This document shows, in pieces, positions 8,847 through 17,670 of a DNA stretch of 64,000 bases. Below the pieces are notes generated by a model, which saw only the letters and a program-made list of their open reading frames with translations, was not told where the DNA came from and ran no database searches. The stretch's first letter is position 1. Every line of letters starts with the position of its first letter. A program made the position numbers and the translations under genes. The DNA is from Limnohabitans parvus II-B4 (GTDB taxonomy: Bacteria; Pseudomonadota; Gammaproteobacteria; Burkholderiales; Burkholderiaceae_C), in the NCBI RefSeq assembly GCF_003063455.1, contig NZ_NESN01000001.1, positions 806,001 through 870,000 of the forward strand, in the 5' to 3' direction.

Positions 8847-9999
8847 AGTACCTAGCAGCGGCGGCGCTAAGCCGAAAGCCATGACCAGGAAGGTTGAACG
8901 CGCCTACATCCCGGCGACCGTTCGACGTGACCTGTGGGTTGCTGCGGCCGGCCGATGCGAGTTCCGAGGTTGTTGCAAGTCGGTGGACCGGGACTTCCTC
9001 ACAATGGCTAAATGCAATGTTGGCGAATACGCGCACATTATTGCCGACAGCCCTGCTGGGCCTCGCGGCGTTCCAGGCGAGTCAGAGCGGCTCGCAGCAG
9101 ACCCGAGCAACCTCATGCTCGCGTGCTTCGAATGCCATGCCCGCATCGACCGCGATGGCCGAAGCAATGAGTTCACGGCCGAACAGCTGCGCGCAATGAA
9201 GCGCGAGCATGAAGCGCGCATCCAGCTCATCTACTCAGCCAGCGGTGTGGTCGAGAGCACACCGCTGATCATGTCGTTTCCCGTGGGCACCCATGTGCCC
9301 GTAGTCGAGGTGCGGGACATCCAATACGCGATGCTTACTAACAGCAACTTCAAGCTGTTTCCGACATCCACCGCCATACACATTGACCAGAGCAACTTCC
9401 ACCTACAGGACAACGACACGGACTTCTGGCCAAACGCTCAGCGTGCACTCACGCAGCAGTACGAGCAACGAGTGCTACCCGCGCTTACCACCCGCGGTGG
9501 TGCTACGCATCTGACCATCGCCGCGTTCGCACCCATTCCCATGCTTATGAAGCTCGGCGCTCTCATCGGCGACAAGACGCCGGCCGCCATCCTCGACTTA
9601 CCGGGCGAAAAATGGCTTTGGGACACCCGAGATGGCTGCCCGGAGCCGCAGTACGCCTACAACGTGCCCGTCTCACTTCCTTGCGAGGTCTCGGTGGTGG
9701 TGAGCATCTCAGGCAAGGTTCAGCTGCCCGTTGGGCGCGTGGTCGTCGAGTTCGAGGCGGTGGTTCCGGGCCGTGGCATCATCCGCAAGGGCGCGCACCT
9801 TCAGCAGTTCCGCACAAGCTTTAACGCGTTCTTGCAGCAACTCTTCGCTGCCGGCGTCCGAGTCGTACACATCTATCCTGCTACTCCGCTGTCGGCGAGC
9901 ATCGAGATTGGTCGCATGCTCCTGCCCAAGATGTTTGAGGAGGTTCACGTCTGGGAGTGGCAAGCGCCGGACTGGAAGCAGGCGTTACGGCTGAAATAG
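8833..9999 (+). CDS. cap5: CBASS effector Cap5 (HNH nuclease-SAVED)
   Basis: Cyclic-nucleotide-activated DNA endonuclease that kills the infected cell. The N-terminal ~20-115 is an HNH domain: two cysteines at GRCEFRGC, then EYAHIIADSPAGPRG, and ACFECHARID with a second CxxC and the catalytic histidines. Residues ~150-388 read as a SAVED sensor domain ending with HIYPATPLSASIEIGRML, the usual P...S..IG signature, and VHVWEW. The ATG has GGAG a few bases upstream and overlaps cap3 by 14 bp. At 388 aa it is intact. The HNH-SAVED effector completes a type II CBASS. Confidence 0.92.
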   Translation: MPKSKVPSSGGAKPKAMTRKVERAYIPATVRRDLWVAAAGRCEFRGCCKSVDRDFLTMAKCNVGEYAHIIADSPAGPRGVPGESERLAADPSNLMLACFECHARIDRDGRSNEFTAEQLRAMKREHEARIQLIYSASGVVESTPLIMSFPVGTHVPVVEVRDIQYAMLTNSNFKLFPTSTAIHIDQSNFHLQDNDTDFWPNAQRALTQQYEQRVLPALTTRGGATHLTIAAFAPIPMLMKLGALIGDKTPAAILDLPGEKWLWDTRDGCPEPQYAYNVPVSLPCEVSVVVSISGKVQLPVGRVVVEFEAVVPGRGIIRKGAHLQQFRTSFNAFLQQLFAAGVRVVHIYPATPLSASIEIGRMLLPKMFEEVHVWEWQAPDWKQALRLK

Positions 10000-11071
10000 C
10001 TGAGCCACCCAACACTTGATATCTTGTACACGCCCACACGACTTAGCTCCGAGCTGTTACTCTTCCAGCTTCGCTCAACGCCTTGCCAATCTGGCAGCAG
10101 TCGATGTACGGGCAGTAGTCCTGAGGAGCAGCGATGAGAAAGTGCCTGGTTCGCACTGATTGGTCGTCTCTCGTTCAACTGTCCTCCAGGCGTACCGAGA
10201 CCGCTAAGTTGAGCGACCGCTTGATGACACTCAGAGTCAGTCAGACGCATGGGTCAACTGACCGCTACCGCTGCATACCGGCCACCTCAGGACCTCCGAG
10301 TTCAAACATCGTTGATGAATCAATTCGAATGCGAACCTCGTTCTCGAAGGTCCGTTGGCGAATCGCACTGAAGGCCCATGCAAAAGTCATCTGGTTCTGT
10401 TTACGTGACCGAAGCAGTTCGCATCCGATGATTTCGTCTACTTAGTTATCGCCACCGGTTTTTTTCGCAATCGTTTTTTTTCGTGGACGATATCTTCGTG
10501 ATCGATCCGGGCTCTTGCCTTTTGCACTCTCTAAGGCCAATGACGCAGTTTGTCCGCCCCACTGACACGGGCACAACGACATTGAGATTGCCATCGCATG
10601 CGAAGCTTATTGAACGAAGCGACAAGGACAACTAACTAGCTCGATTGCGCAATGGAAGCTAGTGGGGCCCGTGGCTGATCAAGCGTCACCATAATTTGAC
10701 AGAGTTTTACGCCATCAGTGAGTAATCCGAGCAATGCAAAGCGCGTTCAAAACCGATGCAAAACTGGTCAGCAACCCAGTCTTATCAACAACTTAGCAAA
10801 AAAATATTTTGACTAATTTTTCACAAAGCATAAAAACAACAAGTGAATTTGTCGAAATTTGGCAAGCCTCGCCAAGGTCCCTACACTTCGCTGCATAGCA
10901 AACCTTCCAAATGATTCTTGCTCTGAAATCACTGCCTAAACGCACCAGCCTTGGTGCTTAAACTAGCATGCGAAGTCGATAGCTCCCCTTAAGTTTTCTC
11001 CCTTTTTTTTGCCTTAGCGGGCACCAGCCAGGACTTCTCCTGCGCGTGGATTTTTTTAGGGAGAGAGAAAA
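10000..11071. other. Gap after CBASS without a supported gene
   Basis: About 1.07 kb. Open frames exist on both strands (longest ~100 codons around 9945-10445) but show no ribosome binding site, no family resemblance and low-complexity composition; I treat them as chance. Two short T-runs (10459-10492) lack a preceding stem. The GC content falls from left to right, from the CBASS composition to AT-rich. It may be decayed sequence from the import of the CBASS module. Confidence 0.4.
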
Positions 11072-11374
11072 ATGCAAAACGTCATTAAGACTGCACTTGC
11101 GGTCGCGGTCATCAGCGTAGCCACTGCGCGGCTGTGCATCGATTTGCACGAAACACGCAAGAAAACAAACGGGAAATCACCCCCGGTTCAATCAATCTGG
11201 ACAACTATCGCGGGTAGCCTCACGCTCTTTTACGCATATATGCATGATGCCGACCCGGTTCTCATTATTGCCACTTGGCTAAACACCCTATCCGCATCGA
11301 TCGCTTTAGCAGTCGCCATCAGTCATGCGAAATCAGAAACTGCGCCACAGGAACAGGAGTCGGATCGTGAATGA
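11072..11374 (+). CDS. Small membrane protein of unknown function
   Basis: 100 aa with an N-terminal hydrophobic segment (about 4-20), two further hydrophobic stretches (about 40-57 and 62-84) and a charged, Glu-rich tail; probably three membrane spans. The start is supported by GGGAGAG 6-8 nt upstream. No family recognised. The stop overlaps the ATG of the next tiny gene (ATGA). Both precede the coupling-ATPase gene in the same direction and could serve the transfer module, but nothing proves this. Confidence 0.55.
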   Translation: MQNVIKTALAVAVISVATARLCIDLHETRKKTNGKSPPVQSIWTTIAGSLTLFYAYMHDADPVLIIATWLNTLSASIALAVAISHAKSETAPQEQESDRE

Positions 11375-11526
11375 GTCGAAATTTGACGCTCGATCAAAGG
11401 GCCATCAAAATTCGCACATGCTTTCAACTCATTCCATGCAAGACCCAACCGCTGTATCTGAAGCGGTGGTTCTTGACCATGGTGGGTGGTGGTGCATCTT
11501 CATTTCACGAATACCTCAGCGGCTGA
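11371..11526 (+). CDS. Tiny basic protein (51 aa), unknown
   Basis: Starts with an ATG overlapping the preceding stop (ATGA), with AGGAG about 11 nt upstream inside the previous gene. The translation (MSRNLTLDQRAIKIR..., with two Cys and several Lys/Arg) has a protein-like composition, unlike the neighbouring frames. No family recognised. Co-translation with the small membrane protein is the main support. Confidence 0.4.
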   Translation: MSRNLTLDQRAIKIRTCFQLIPCKTQPLYLKRWFLTMVGGGASSFHEYLSG

Positions 11527-11714
11527 GCTGTTGAGGGCAATACCTCTATTTTAGAAAACCGGGTTAAGCCCCTGCAGGGAAAGTCGCGCGTCGAATGGTC
11601 AAGTGGTCGATTGTGCGCACGTCATCCCTTCGGCCGCTTCCTGGCTATTACTCACATGACATTTCTTTTGCTTCGTGGCATTCGCTTCGAAGGAGTGTCT
11701 GTGCCATTTAGAGA

Positions 11715-13682
11715 ATGAAAATGAGTGAAATGAATTTGTTTGATCCTGCGGACGAAGACACCCACAATGCAGAACCGGCCAAGTGGCGCGCCCTTCCCAG
11801 AATTAGTATGAGCGTTAACAACCGGGAGTTCAAGGTCAAAGTAGGCGAGCAGAGGTTTCGCAAATATCTTCGCGTCGCAGCTTTAAACGTCTGTCCAGAT
11901 GAATCTGCAACAGAAGCGACAGATGGGCGAGAAGTACGTCGCGGCATGATCCACGAGCTGTTTCTGCTGCTGCGCTACACCCCTTACCAACCGGACCAGA
12001 TCGGCAAGTTCAAAGAAGATCTTCGTGTTGCAAAAAATGATGGTCGATTCTGGCATAAGTGGACTGCAGAACTAATCGAACGCGTGCTGAAAGACTCACA
12101 CATCAGCAAGAACCGAACGACACTTCCACAAGCTTACTCCTTAAGCAACTCCGTCAAACCTGCCAGATTATTGTTACTCGTAGAACGTTTCGAAACTCGC
12201 GCTTGCTTTGCTTGGTTGCATGAAAAAAATGAAAAGAGCGCAAAGAGGCAGGACCCCATCACTCACGGTCTGCTGACCTCAATGAAAAAGCTGGAAAAAA
12301 GACAACGCCCTGTCAAAGCACGCCAAGTCATCATGACACCCGCCCCCTGGAGGGCCAGCGATCCTCCTTTCCGGATCGCCCGTGCGAAGGGCTTCTTCGG
12401 TCACGAAACGCTGCACCCCACCGTGTTGACCCACAGTCTAGTGCTGGGCGGGACCGGCTGTGGCAAAAGCCAATCCGTCGTCATTCCAATCATGAATGCA
12501 ATGCTCGGCTACAAGTTGAGAGACGGTACAGAGATGAGCATGCTAGTGATTGATCCCAAGCGAGAACTCGCAGCTGTCATTGATCAGCGGATCCAGCGGG
12601 ATCACCCCTCGCGCAGAGTCACTGTCATCGGCAAATGCCCGCCGGTCAGATTCTTCGATGAAGGCTTGCGACTGAGCCCTGCTGACAAACTCGATGAGCT
12701 ACGACTGCTGCTCGACCAAAATAAGGTCGAAGAAAACTCCTACTGGAGAGAGCTCGCAGACGCCCTGCTGGCTGACCTGATGAGGCTGGAACAGGACTTC
12801 CAGGAAAAAACACAGACATCACTTCTCAAACAGATGCTCGACGATCTCAGGCCCGGGGAAGTCTTTGAACATGGTTTCTGGCATCAACTGCGCTACCTGC
12901 TGGATCACACTCGCACAAGTTCAACCCGACTGAGAGATACCGCCAGAAATCTTGCCCGTCTGCTCGACCTGTGCAAAGTGAGTTCACCTGCAGCAAGCGT
13001 GTTTAAGAACTTTACGGGCGACAACGAACTAATCCAGCAGTGGAATTACGTTTGCATGAGTGCAGACACTCTGCTGAAGTCGCTGACAGACCCCGACTTC
13101 ACAAGGGCGGTCGATGCTGACCCTTACCCGCGCCGGCACAAAGCGCACATGAATATCCAACGCATCATCGACCGCGGTCGCATCGTAGTGTTTCAACCTT
13201 CGAACAGCAAAGGCGCGACCATCGCAGCCCGCGCACTCAAGGCCCGCTTTTACGCTGCAGTTTTTTCACGCCAGCAAATGCACCGCCCCGTTGGCATCAT
13301 CGTTGACGAAGCACATCGTTTCGTCACTCAAGACCGCATTAGCGGAGAGCAAGCTCTGCTTGACCGCTGCCGTTCGTATCGTACGAACGTCGTGCTCGCA
13401 ACCCAAAGCCTGAAATCGCTTGAGCATGCCATGGGCAGTGGCGTCGATGCTAAGGACGCTGTTCGCATCCTGGTCGCTAATACCCCTTCCCGTTGGCTCA
13501 TGCGTTCGACTGAGCCCGACTCAAGCGAGCTGCTGCGTCAACTGCTGCCACCTCCACCTAGTTCAGGCATGCACATCGCCGATGCCCGACCTCCAAGCCA
13601 ACTAGCGCCGGGCGAAGCCTATTGGTTGCTATCGGATGGGCGCTGGGGACGCAGCCGAGCGAAGTTAGAAAACATGAACTGA
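11715..13682 (+). CDS. VirD4/TraD-like coupling ATPase
   Basis: P-loop ATPase of the FtsK/VirD4 group, probably the type IV coupling protein or a DNA-translocating ATPase of the island. Walker A is LGGTGCGKS near residue 245, followed by VIDPKRE, a typical coupling-protein motif; Walker B is VGIIVDEAHRF near residue 530; LATQS follows as sensor. There are no obvious N-terminal membrane spans, so it resembles the soluble TraM-recognition type. 655 aa, intact. An alternative ATG (third codon) cannot be excluded. Followed 32 bp later by a ClpP-like gene. Confidence 0.75.
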   Translation: MKMSEMNLFDPADEDTHNAEPAKWRALPRISMSVNNREFKVKVGEQRFRKYLRVAALNVCPDESATEATDGREVRRGMIHELFLLLRYTPYQPDQIGKFKEDLRVAKNDGRFWHKWTAELIERVLKDSHISKNRTTLPQAYSLSNSVKPARLLLLVERFETRACFAWLHEKNEKSAKRQDPITHGLLTSMKKLEKRQRPVKARQVIMTPAPWRASDPPFRIARAKGFFGHETLHPTVLTHSLVLGGTGCGKSQSVVIPIMNAMLGYKLRDGTEMSMLVIDPKRELAAVIDQRIQRDHPSRRVTVIGKCPPVRFFDEGLRLSPADKLDELRLLLDQNKVEENSYWRELADALLADLMRLEQDFQEKTQTSLLKQMLDDLRPGEVFEHGFWHQLRYLLDHTRTSSTRLRDTARNLARLLDLCKVSSPAASVFKNFTGDNELIQQWNYVCMSADTLLKSLTDPDFTRAVDADPYPRRHKAHMNIQRIIDRGRIVVFQPSNSKGATIAARALKARFYAAVFSRQQMHRPVGIIVDEAHRFVTQDRISGEQALLDRCRSYRTNVVLATQSLKSLEHAMGSGVDAKDAVRILVANTPSRWLMRSTEPDSSELLRQLLPPPPSSGMHIADARPPSQLAPGEAYWLLSDGRWGRSRAKLENMN

Positions 13683-13714
13683 AACAACGATTCGAGAATA
13701 ATGGGGAGATTTCA

Positions 13715-14533
13715 ATGACAGACACCATCCTCCGCACGCTGCGTACACACGAAAAAGGCATTGTGCTAATCAATGGCCCTATCACCGATCAGCTCGCGCT
13801 AGATTTTTGCGATGAGCTGGACTCTCTTTACGACTACTACCAATATGAGACTGTGCTGCTTCGCATCCACAGTCCTGGGGGGCAGACCCTGGCTCTCGAC
13901 TTCATGATGGAGCGCATCGACTTCTGGCGAGCACAAGGACGGAAAATGCATACACAGGCTACTATGCAAGCGGTCAGCGCCGCCGCGCTACTGCTGTCTC
14001 TAGGAGAGGTTGGGCACCGCTATGCATCACCGTCCAGCGCACTGCTTTATCACCACACCCGATTCGTGACCACGTCTTCACAGACAGTCACAGCTAGAGC
14101 GGCCATGGAAGCCGTGCAGCAGTTAATCGAGTCCGACCATCTTCTGATGAAACGCCTTTGCAAGCACCTGTTACATGGCTTTGGTGGAGCAGTCGCCTTC
14201 GCGCAGGCTGGCATCCAGAGGATCCAAGCCATCAAAGATGTAATGACGTCACATCCAAATGGTAAAAAACCAAAATGGATCGAGGAAACGAAGCAGGTTT
14301 ATGAACAGGTGCGCGTCATGAATGGCATCAAGCTCTATCAGCAACTGCTGATGAGGCGCTTCGACGAGGACACCATCATGTCTCAAGTTCAAGCCTGGGC
14401 ACTAATGCTCATCGATGATGTCGACCTCCCGGCCATCACTCGCGGGCAATCCACATGTGCAGTCAGTCAGTCAAATCTGTCCATGCCCCCTGCCCTGGCC
14501 GCTGGACTCGTCGAGACAGCGCTTCATGCCTGA
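13715..14533 (+). CDS. ClpP/SppA-like serine protease fold protein
   Basis: Residues 15-150 resemble the ClpP/crotonase fold: GPITDQLALDFCDEL, then IHSPGG, then the segment TQATMQAVSAAALLLSLGE where a Ser follows a hydrophobic turn as in the ClpP nucleophile, and YHHTRF supplying a candidate His. The C-terminal ~120 residues are helical and unassigned. The ATG at 13715 has GGGGAG 6 nt upstream; upstream frame continuation overlaps the ATPase gene. 272 aa. Pairing with the ATPase suggests one operon. Whether it is an active peptidase is unproven. Confidence 0.65.
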   Translation: MTDTILRTLRTHEKGIVLINGPITDQLALDFCDELDSLYDYYQYETVLLRIHSPGGQTLALDFMMERIDFWRAQGRKMHTQATMQAVSAAALLLSLGEVGHRYASPSSALLYHHTRFVTTSSQTVTARAAMEAVQQLIESDHLLMKRLCKHLLHGFGGAVAFAQAGIQRIQAIKDVMTSHPNGKKPKWIEETKQVYEQVRVMNGIKLYQQLLMRRFDEDTIMSQVQAWALMLIDDVDLPAITRGQSTCAVSQSNLSMPPALAAGLVETALHA

Positions 14534-14606
14534 AAAAAATGAACGATTAAAAACTGCCAGGCTCGGGAGTAAGAACAGTTTCTCATCTCCATGATTCATC
14601 GAATGA

Positions 14607-14641
14607 CAAGGGTGACCGGTCATCTAGATCGGTCACCCTTG
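14607..14641. terminator. Hairpin between convergent genes
   Basis: Perfect 12-bp stem CAAGGGTGACCG/CGGTCACCCTTG with an 11-nt loop, between the ClpP-like gene and the convergent coiled-coil gene. There is no long T-run on either side, so it may be a bidirectional terminator of weak type. Confidence 0.5.
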
Positions 14642-14660
14642 CTTTGAACCTTCGCCGGAT

Positions 14661-14921
14661 TTATTTGCGAACCTGACGCTGAAGTCGACTGATTTCAGCT
14701 CGCAGCTGGATATTTTCCTGATTGAGCTGCTGGATTTTTTTATTCAGGATACTCATTGCACGACAACTTGTCGAAGACAGCTCATTGTATTTGTGGACGA
14801 GATGATTGTATTGATTGAGTAGCTTATTTTGCGAACTCTTTTCACGTGAGTTCACCATTACCTCAACTCCAGCATTTAATGCGCCCAGCAATGTATCTGT
14901 GAGTTGCATTGCATTGATCAT
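14661..14921 (-). CDS. Small coiled-coil protein, unknown
   Basis: 86 aa. The C-terminal half is a coiled coil with a Leu/Ile heptad pattern (SILNKKIQQLNQENIQLRAE). The ATG at 14921 has GGGAG at good spacing; a further upstream start lacks one. No family recognised. A 13-bp perfect inverted repeat lies about 50 bp upstream and may be its operator. Confidence 0.6.
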   Translation of the reverse strand: MINAMQLTDTLLGALNAGVEVMVNSREKSSQNKLLNQYNHLVHKYNELSSTSCRAMSILNKKIQQLNQENIQLRAEISRLQRQVRK

Positions 14922-14973
14922 TTTGCGATCTCCCTTTGCGTCCGAACTTTGAATTATTTTTGCCTGACTTTGA

Positions 14974-15005
14974 ACCAAACATGCCGTTTATTCGGCATGT
15001 TTGGT
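14974..15005. promoter_or_regulatory. Perfect inverted repeat upstream of the coiled-coil gene
   Basis: ACCAAACATGCCG and CGGCATGTTTGGT are perfect 13-bp arms around TTTATT. The site lies upstream of the minus-strand gene ending at 14661. It could be an operator or a terminator-like hairpin without T-tract. The remaining sequence up to 15200 holds no gene I can support. Confidence 0.45.
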
Positions 15006-15200
15006 GCAAAGAAATGCTTTCATACGATATTAAAAGCCGAATCTTGAAAAAGTGCAAATTGTTGTATTTCATTGGGTCCGTAGCACGTGAAAAATCACAG
15101 TAACAGGCAATCAGTGCAAACGAATAACACACATGCAAACATCACAGTAACGTAACCAGAAGACCCAAATCCACCAGCCCAGTAACACACAGTCAGCAAT

Positions 15201-15605
15201 TCACGGCTTGACTGCCGAGGAAATTTTCTCGCTGTCAAGAATGGCCTGGAGTTTTGTCATCAAATATTCATGAGTGTTCCGCAAAACTGGATCTTCCGCT
15301 CTCACATTCATTGAAGCATCATCAGGGTCAGGACCCAACAAAAAATCAACGATTATTTTCACGATCCAGCGAATTGCCTCTTGAATATCTTTATGAGCTA
15401 AAGACAATGACTGAGGATCGATTTTTTCTATCTTGGGCATGAATTTATTGAAGATCTTCTTCTTATCGGCATAGGAAATATCTTTTTCGACATCTCCACA
15501 ATTCCAATAACGCGGATCATCTAAAGAAATATCTTTTATCAAATCGAAAATATGATCCATATTTTTATCATGCAATTTATCAATCAAATTTAATGTCGAA
15601 TTCAT
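15201..15605 (-). CDS. Hypothetical protein (134 aa)
   Basis: Acidic, Lys/Asp-rich, mostly helical soluble protein with a central hydrophobic helix (EAIRWIVKIIVDFLLG, about residues 76-91). The ATG has AGAGGTG as Shine-Dalgarno. AT-rich relative to neighbours. No family recognised. Divergent from the WYL regulator, with a 184-bp AT-rich spacer that probably holds both promoters. Confidence 0.6.
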   Translation of the reverse strand: MNSTLNLIDKLHDKNMDHIFDLIKDISLDDPRYWNCGDVEKDISYADKKKIFNKFMPKIEKIDPQSLSLAHKDIQEAIRWIVKIIVDFLLGPDPDDASMNVRAEDPVLRNTHEYLMTKLQAILDSEKISSAVKP

Positions 15606-15789
15606 TTTTCACCTCTCGCCAACAAGTTGATATTCATCCTTAGTCAGATGCCAAATACATCCTGAATCTAGAAGAATTTTACGAGTTGCATCAAAAATAA
15701 ATTGATAAATTTGACTATTGCATGAACTGATTTGGACTCCCCGTTTCAGATGAATCACAACGGGTATGATTTAGAAAACTGGAGTTACG

Positions 15790-16752
15790 ATGTCCGAAAT
15801 CGATCGCCTCTACCAATACAAAACCCTGCTCAGCGGCCGCAGGGCCATGTCACGCGAAGACATCATGGCCAAGCTAGAAATCTCGCTGGCCACCTTCAAG
15901 CGCGACATCGCCAAGCTGCGTGACCAGTTGCACACCCCCATCGTGTTCGACCGGGACCTGGGCGGCTACCGGCTTGAACAAACAGAAAGCACCGAACTGC
16001 CTGGCATGTGGTTCAGCCAGGACGAAATGCTGGCCCTCATGACCATCCAAAGCATGATCGTGCAGCTCGAACCCAGCTTGTTGGGTCCAAAGCTCAAACC
16101 ATTTCAAAAGCGCCTGGACGACATGCTGGCTAGCCAAGGGCTGGATGCCGCTACCTTGACCCAGCGGGTCCGCGCCGTCCATGCGGGCAAACGCCGCCTT
16201 CCGCTCACCAGCTTTGAGACCCTGGCCAAGGCCACCCTGGAGCGCAAGCAGGTTCAGGTCGAGCACATCAACCGTCAAAACGGTGAAACCGTGCTGCGCG
16301 ACGTTTCGCCCCAACAATTGGTGCATTACCGGGACAACTGGTACGTCGACGCCTGGTGCCACCTGCGTGGTGGCTTGCGGAGCTTTTCTGTAGACGCGAT
16401 TACCCGGGCCACCCTGCTCGACAAAGCCAGCAAAGACATTGACCTTATCGCCATGCGTCAACAGCTCGATGGCGGCTACGGCATCTTTGGTGGCACACCC
16501 AAAGCCTGGGCACAACTGCGGTTTTCGAAAGCACGGGCCGCATGGGTTAAACACGAAATCTGGCACCCCGAGCAAAAAAGCCTGCGTATGGCCGATGGTC
16601 GTTACGAACTCGTAATTCCCTACGCCGACGAAAGAGAGCTGCTTGGCGACATCCTGCGCTTTGGGGCCGATGTGGAAGTGCTTGCCCCAGCCCGCTTGCG
16701 CGAACAAGTGCAGGCTGAAATTCAAAAGATGGGGCAGTTATACGGGCGCTGA
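15790..16752 (+). CDS. WYL-domain transcriptional regulator
   Basis: An N-terminal winged helix (residues ~1-60, SREDIMAKLEISLATFKRDIAKLR) is followed by a WYL domain (about 135-220, with RDNWYVDAWCH in place of the W-Y-L signature) and a WCX-like C-terminal extension ending near 315. WYL regulators sense ligands, often nucleic-acid fragments, and frequently control defence operons (BrxR, CapW). This one lies 3 kb from the BREX operon and 6 kb from CBASS, so its target is not certain. GGAG lies 6 nt before the ATG. Its 3' end overlaps the convergent macro-domain gene by 15 bp. Confidence 0.88.
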   Translation: MSEIDRLYQYKTLLSGRRAMSREDIMAKLEISLATFKRDIAKLRDQLHTPIVFDRDLGGYRLEQTESTELPGMWFSQDEMLALMTIQSMIVQLEPSLLGPKLKPFQKRLDDMLASQGLDAATLTQRVRAVHAGKRRLPLTSFETLAKATLERKQVQVEHINRQNGETVLRDVSPQQLVHYRDNWYVDAWCHLRGGLRSFSVDAITRATLLDKASKDIDLIAMRQQLDGGYGIFGGTPKAWAQLRFSKARAAWVKHEIWHPEQKSLRMADGRYELVIPYADERELLGDILRFGADVEVLAPARLREQVQAEIQKMGQLYGR

Positions 16753-17280
16753 CGCAGCCTGCGCGACGCTCAGACCTTGGGCCTCCAGGGCAGCCACATA
16801 GACATCACGCAAAAATTCACTGGCCACGCACACCCGAATGCACTGCAGGTGCGGCGCCAGCGCTGATGCGGCACAAAACACCTTAGCGGTGATCTCTGCC
16901 GCCAACTCAGGCGGGAAAGCAAACACACCTGTGCCAATGGCGGGCATTGCCAAGGCTCGAATGTAATTCTGGTGGGCTGCTTTGAGTGCAGCTTCTATGG
17001 CCTGCTCCAAAATTTGGGGTGCATCATCGTGGTTGGTGTACGAAGCCGCTCGCACATGGATCACCCACAGGTTGGGCAACTTGAACCCCGGCGTGACCAC
17101 GAAAGCGCCGAATTGCAAGGGCGCATAGGGCTTGCAATACTCCTCCAGCTTGGGGCCTGCGGCGGTATGGATCGCCCCCGCCACGCCCGAGCCCAGCCGC
17201 AGATTGGCATTGGCACTGTTGACCACCGCCTCCATGTCGGGTTGCTTGACGATGTTGCCAACGATGACTTCAATCTTCAT
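16738..17280 (-). CDS. Macro-domain protein (O-acetyl-ADP-ribose deacetylase-like)
   Basis: ADP-ribose-binding macro domain that may hydrolyse ADP-ribosyl or O-acetyl-ADP-ribose. Motifs read from this start: VNSANANLRLGSGVAGAIH (residues ~20-38), the adenosine and catalytic loop, and PAIGTGVFAFP (second loop). 180 aa, single domain. The ATG at 17280 has AAAGGAG at good spacing. Convergent overlap with the WYL gene. ADP-ribose removal is a theme in phage defence and counter-defence, but a role here is inference. Confidence 0.9.
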   Translation of the reverse strand: MKIEVIVGNIVKQPDMEAVVNSANANLRLGSGVAGAIHTAAGPKLEEYCKPYAPLQFGAFVVTPGFKLPNLWVIHVRAASYTNHDDAPQILEQAIEAALKAAHQNYIRALAMPAIGTGVFAFPPELAAEITAKVFCAASALAPHLQCIRVCVASEFLRDVYVAALEAQGLSVAQAASAPV

Positions 17281-17361
17281 GTTTTTGCTCCTTTGGAGAA
17301 CCGAATACTGAGCCATGAAAGGCTCAAGACATGAGCCTCGCCCAACGAAGACTCCTCGCCA

Positions 17362-17670
17362 TCAGTTCATTGAATGTGCTGGGACCTTTGAATCAATTTG
17401 TCGAAACACGCCAAGCGTTTCGATCAATCCGTCTGTTTCGTCTGCATCCGAATTGATCGCAATCAAACTGATTCGGGCTGGGTCATCAAGCCCCTCACTG
17501 ATCAAAACAATCGCCTTGTTTTCCTCAGACTTGTAGCAATCCATCAGAGCATGAATCACATACAGAAAATGTTCTCGCTTTTCATCAGGTAACTGGGCTA
17601 AGGTGGCCTCACAGCGGCCCAGCAAAGGCATGTTGATGTCGCTCTTCGATAGATTATTGGTCATGGTCAT
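17362..17670 (-). CDS. Small protein, paralogue of the gene at 51581 (unknown)
   Basis: 102 aa. The core LPDEKREHFLYVIHALMDCYKS and the following AIVLISEGLDDPARISLIAIN align by eye with the product at 51581-51859 (PDEK..HF....I....CY.S....AVL...DD.....SI.AIN), so both belong to one unnamed family. The start overlaps the end of the upstream membrane-protein gene by 17 bp, so it is translationally coupled as the third gene of an operon. Function unknown. Confidence 0.65.
   Translation of the reverse strand: MTMTNNLSKSDINMPLLGRCEATLAQLPDEKREHFLYVIHALMDCYKSEENKAIVLISEGLDDPARISLIAINSDADETDGLIETLGVFRQIDSKVPAHSMN

Noticed and set aside
9945..10445. Two ~100-codon frames after cap5
   Set aside because: Opposed, overlapping, with no start signal or recognisable sequence; treated as chance.
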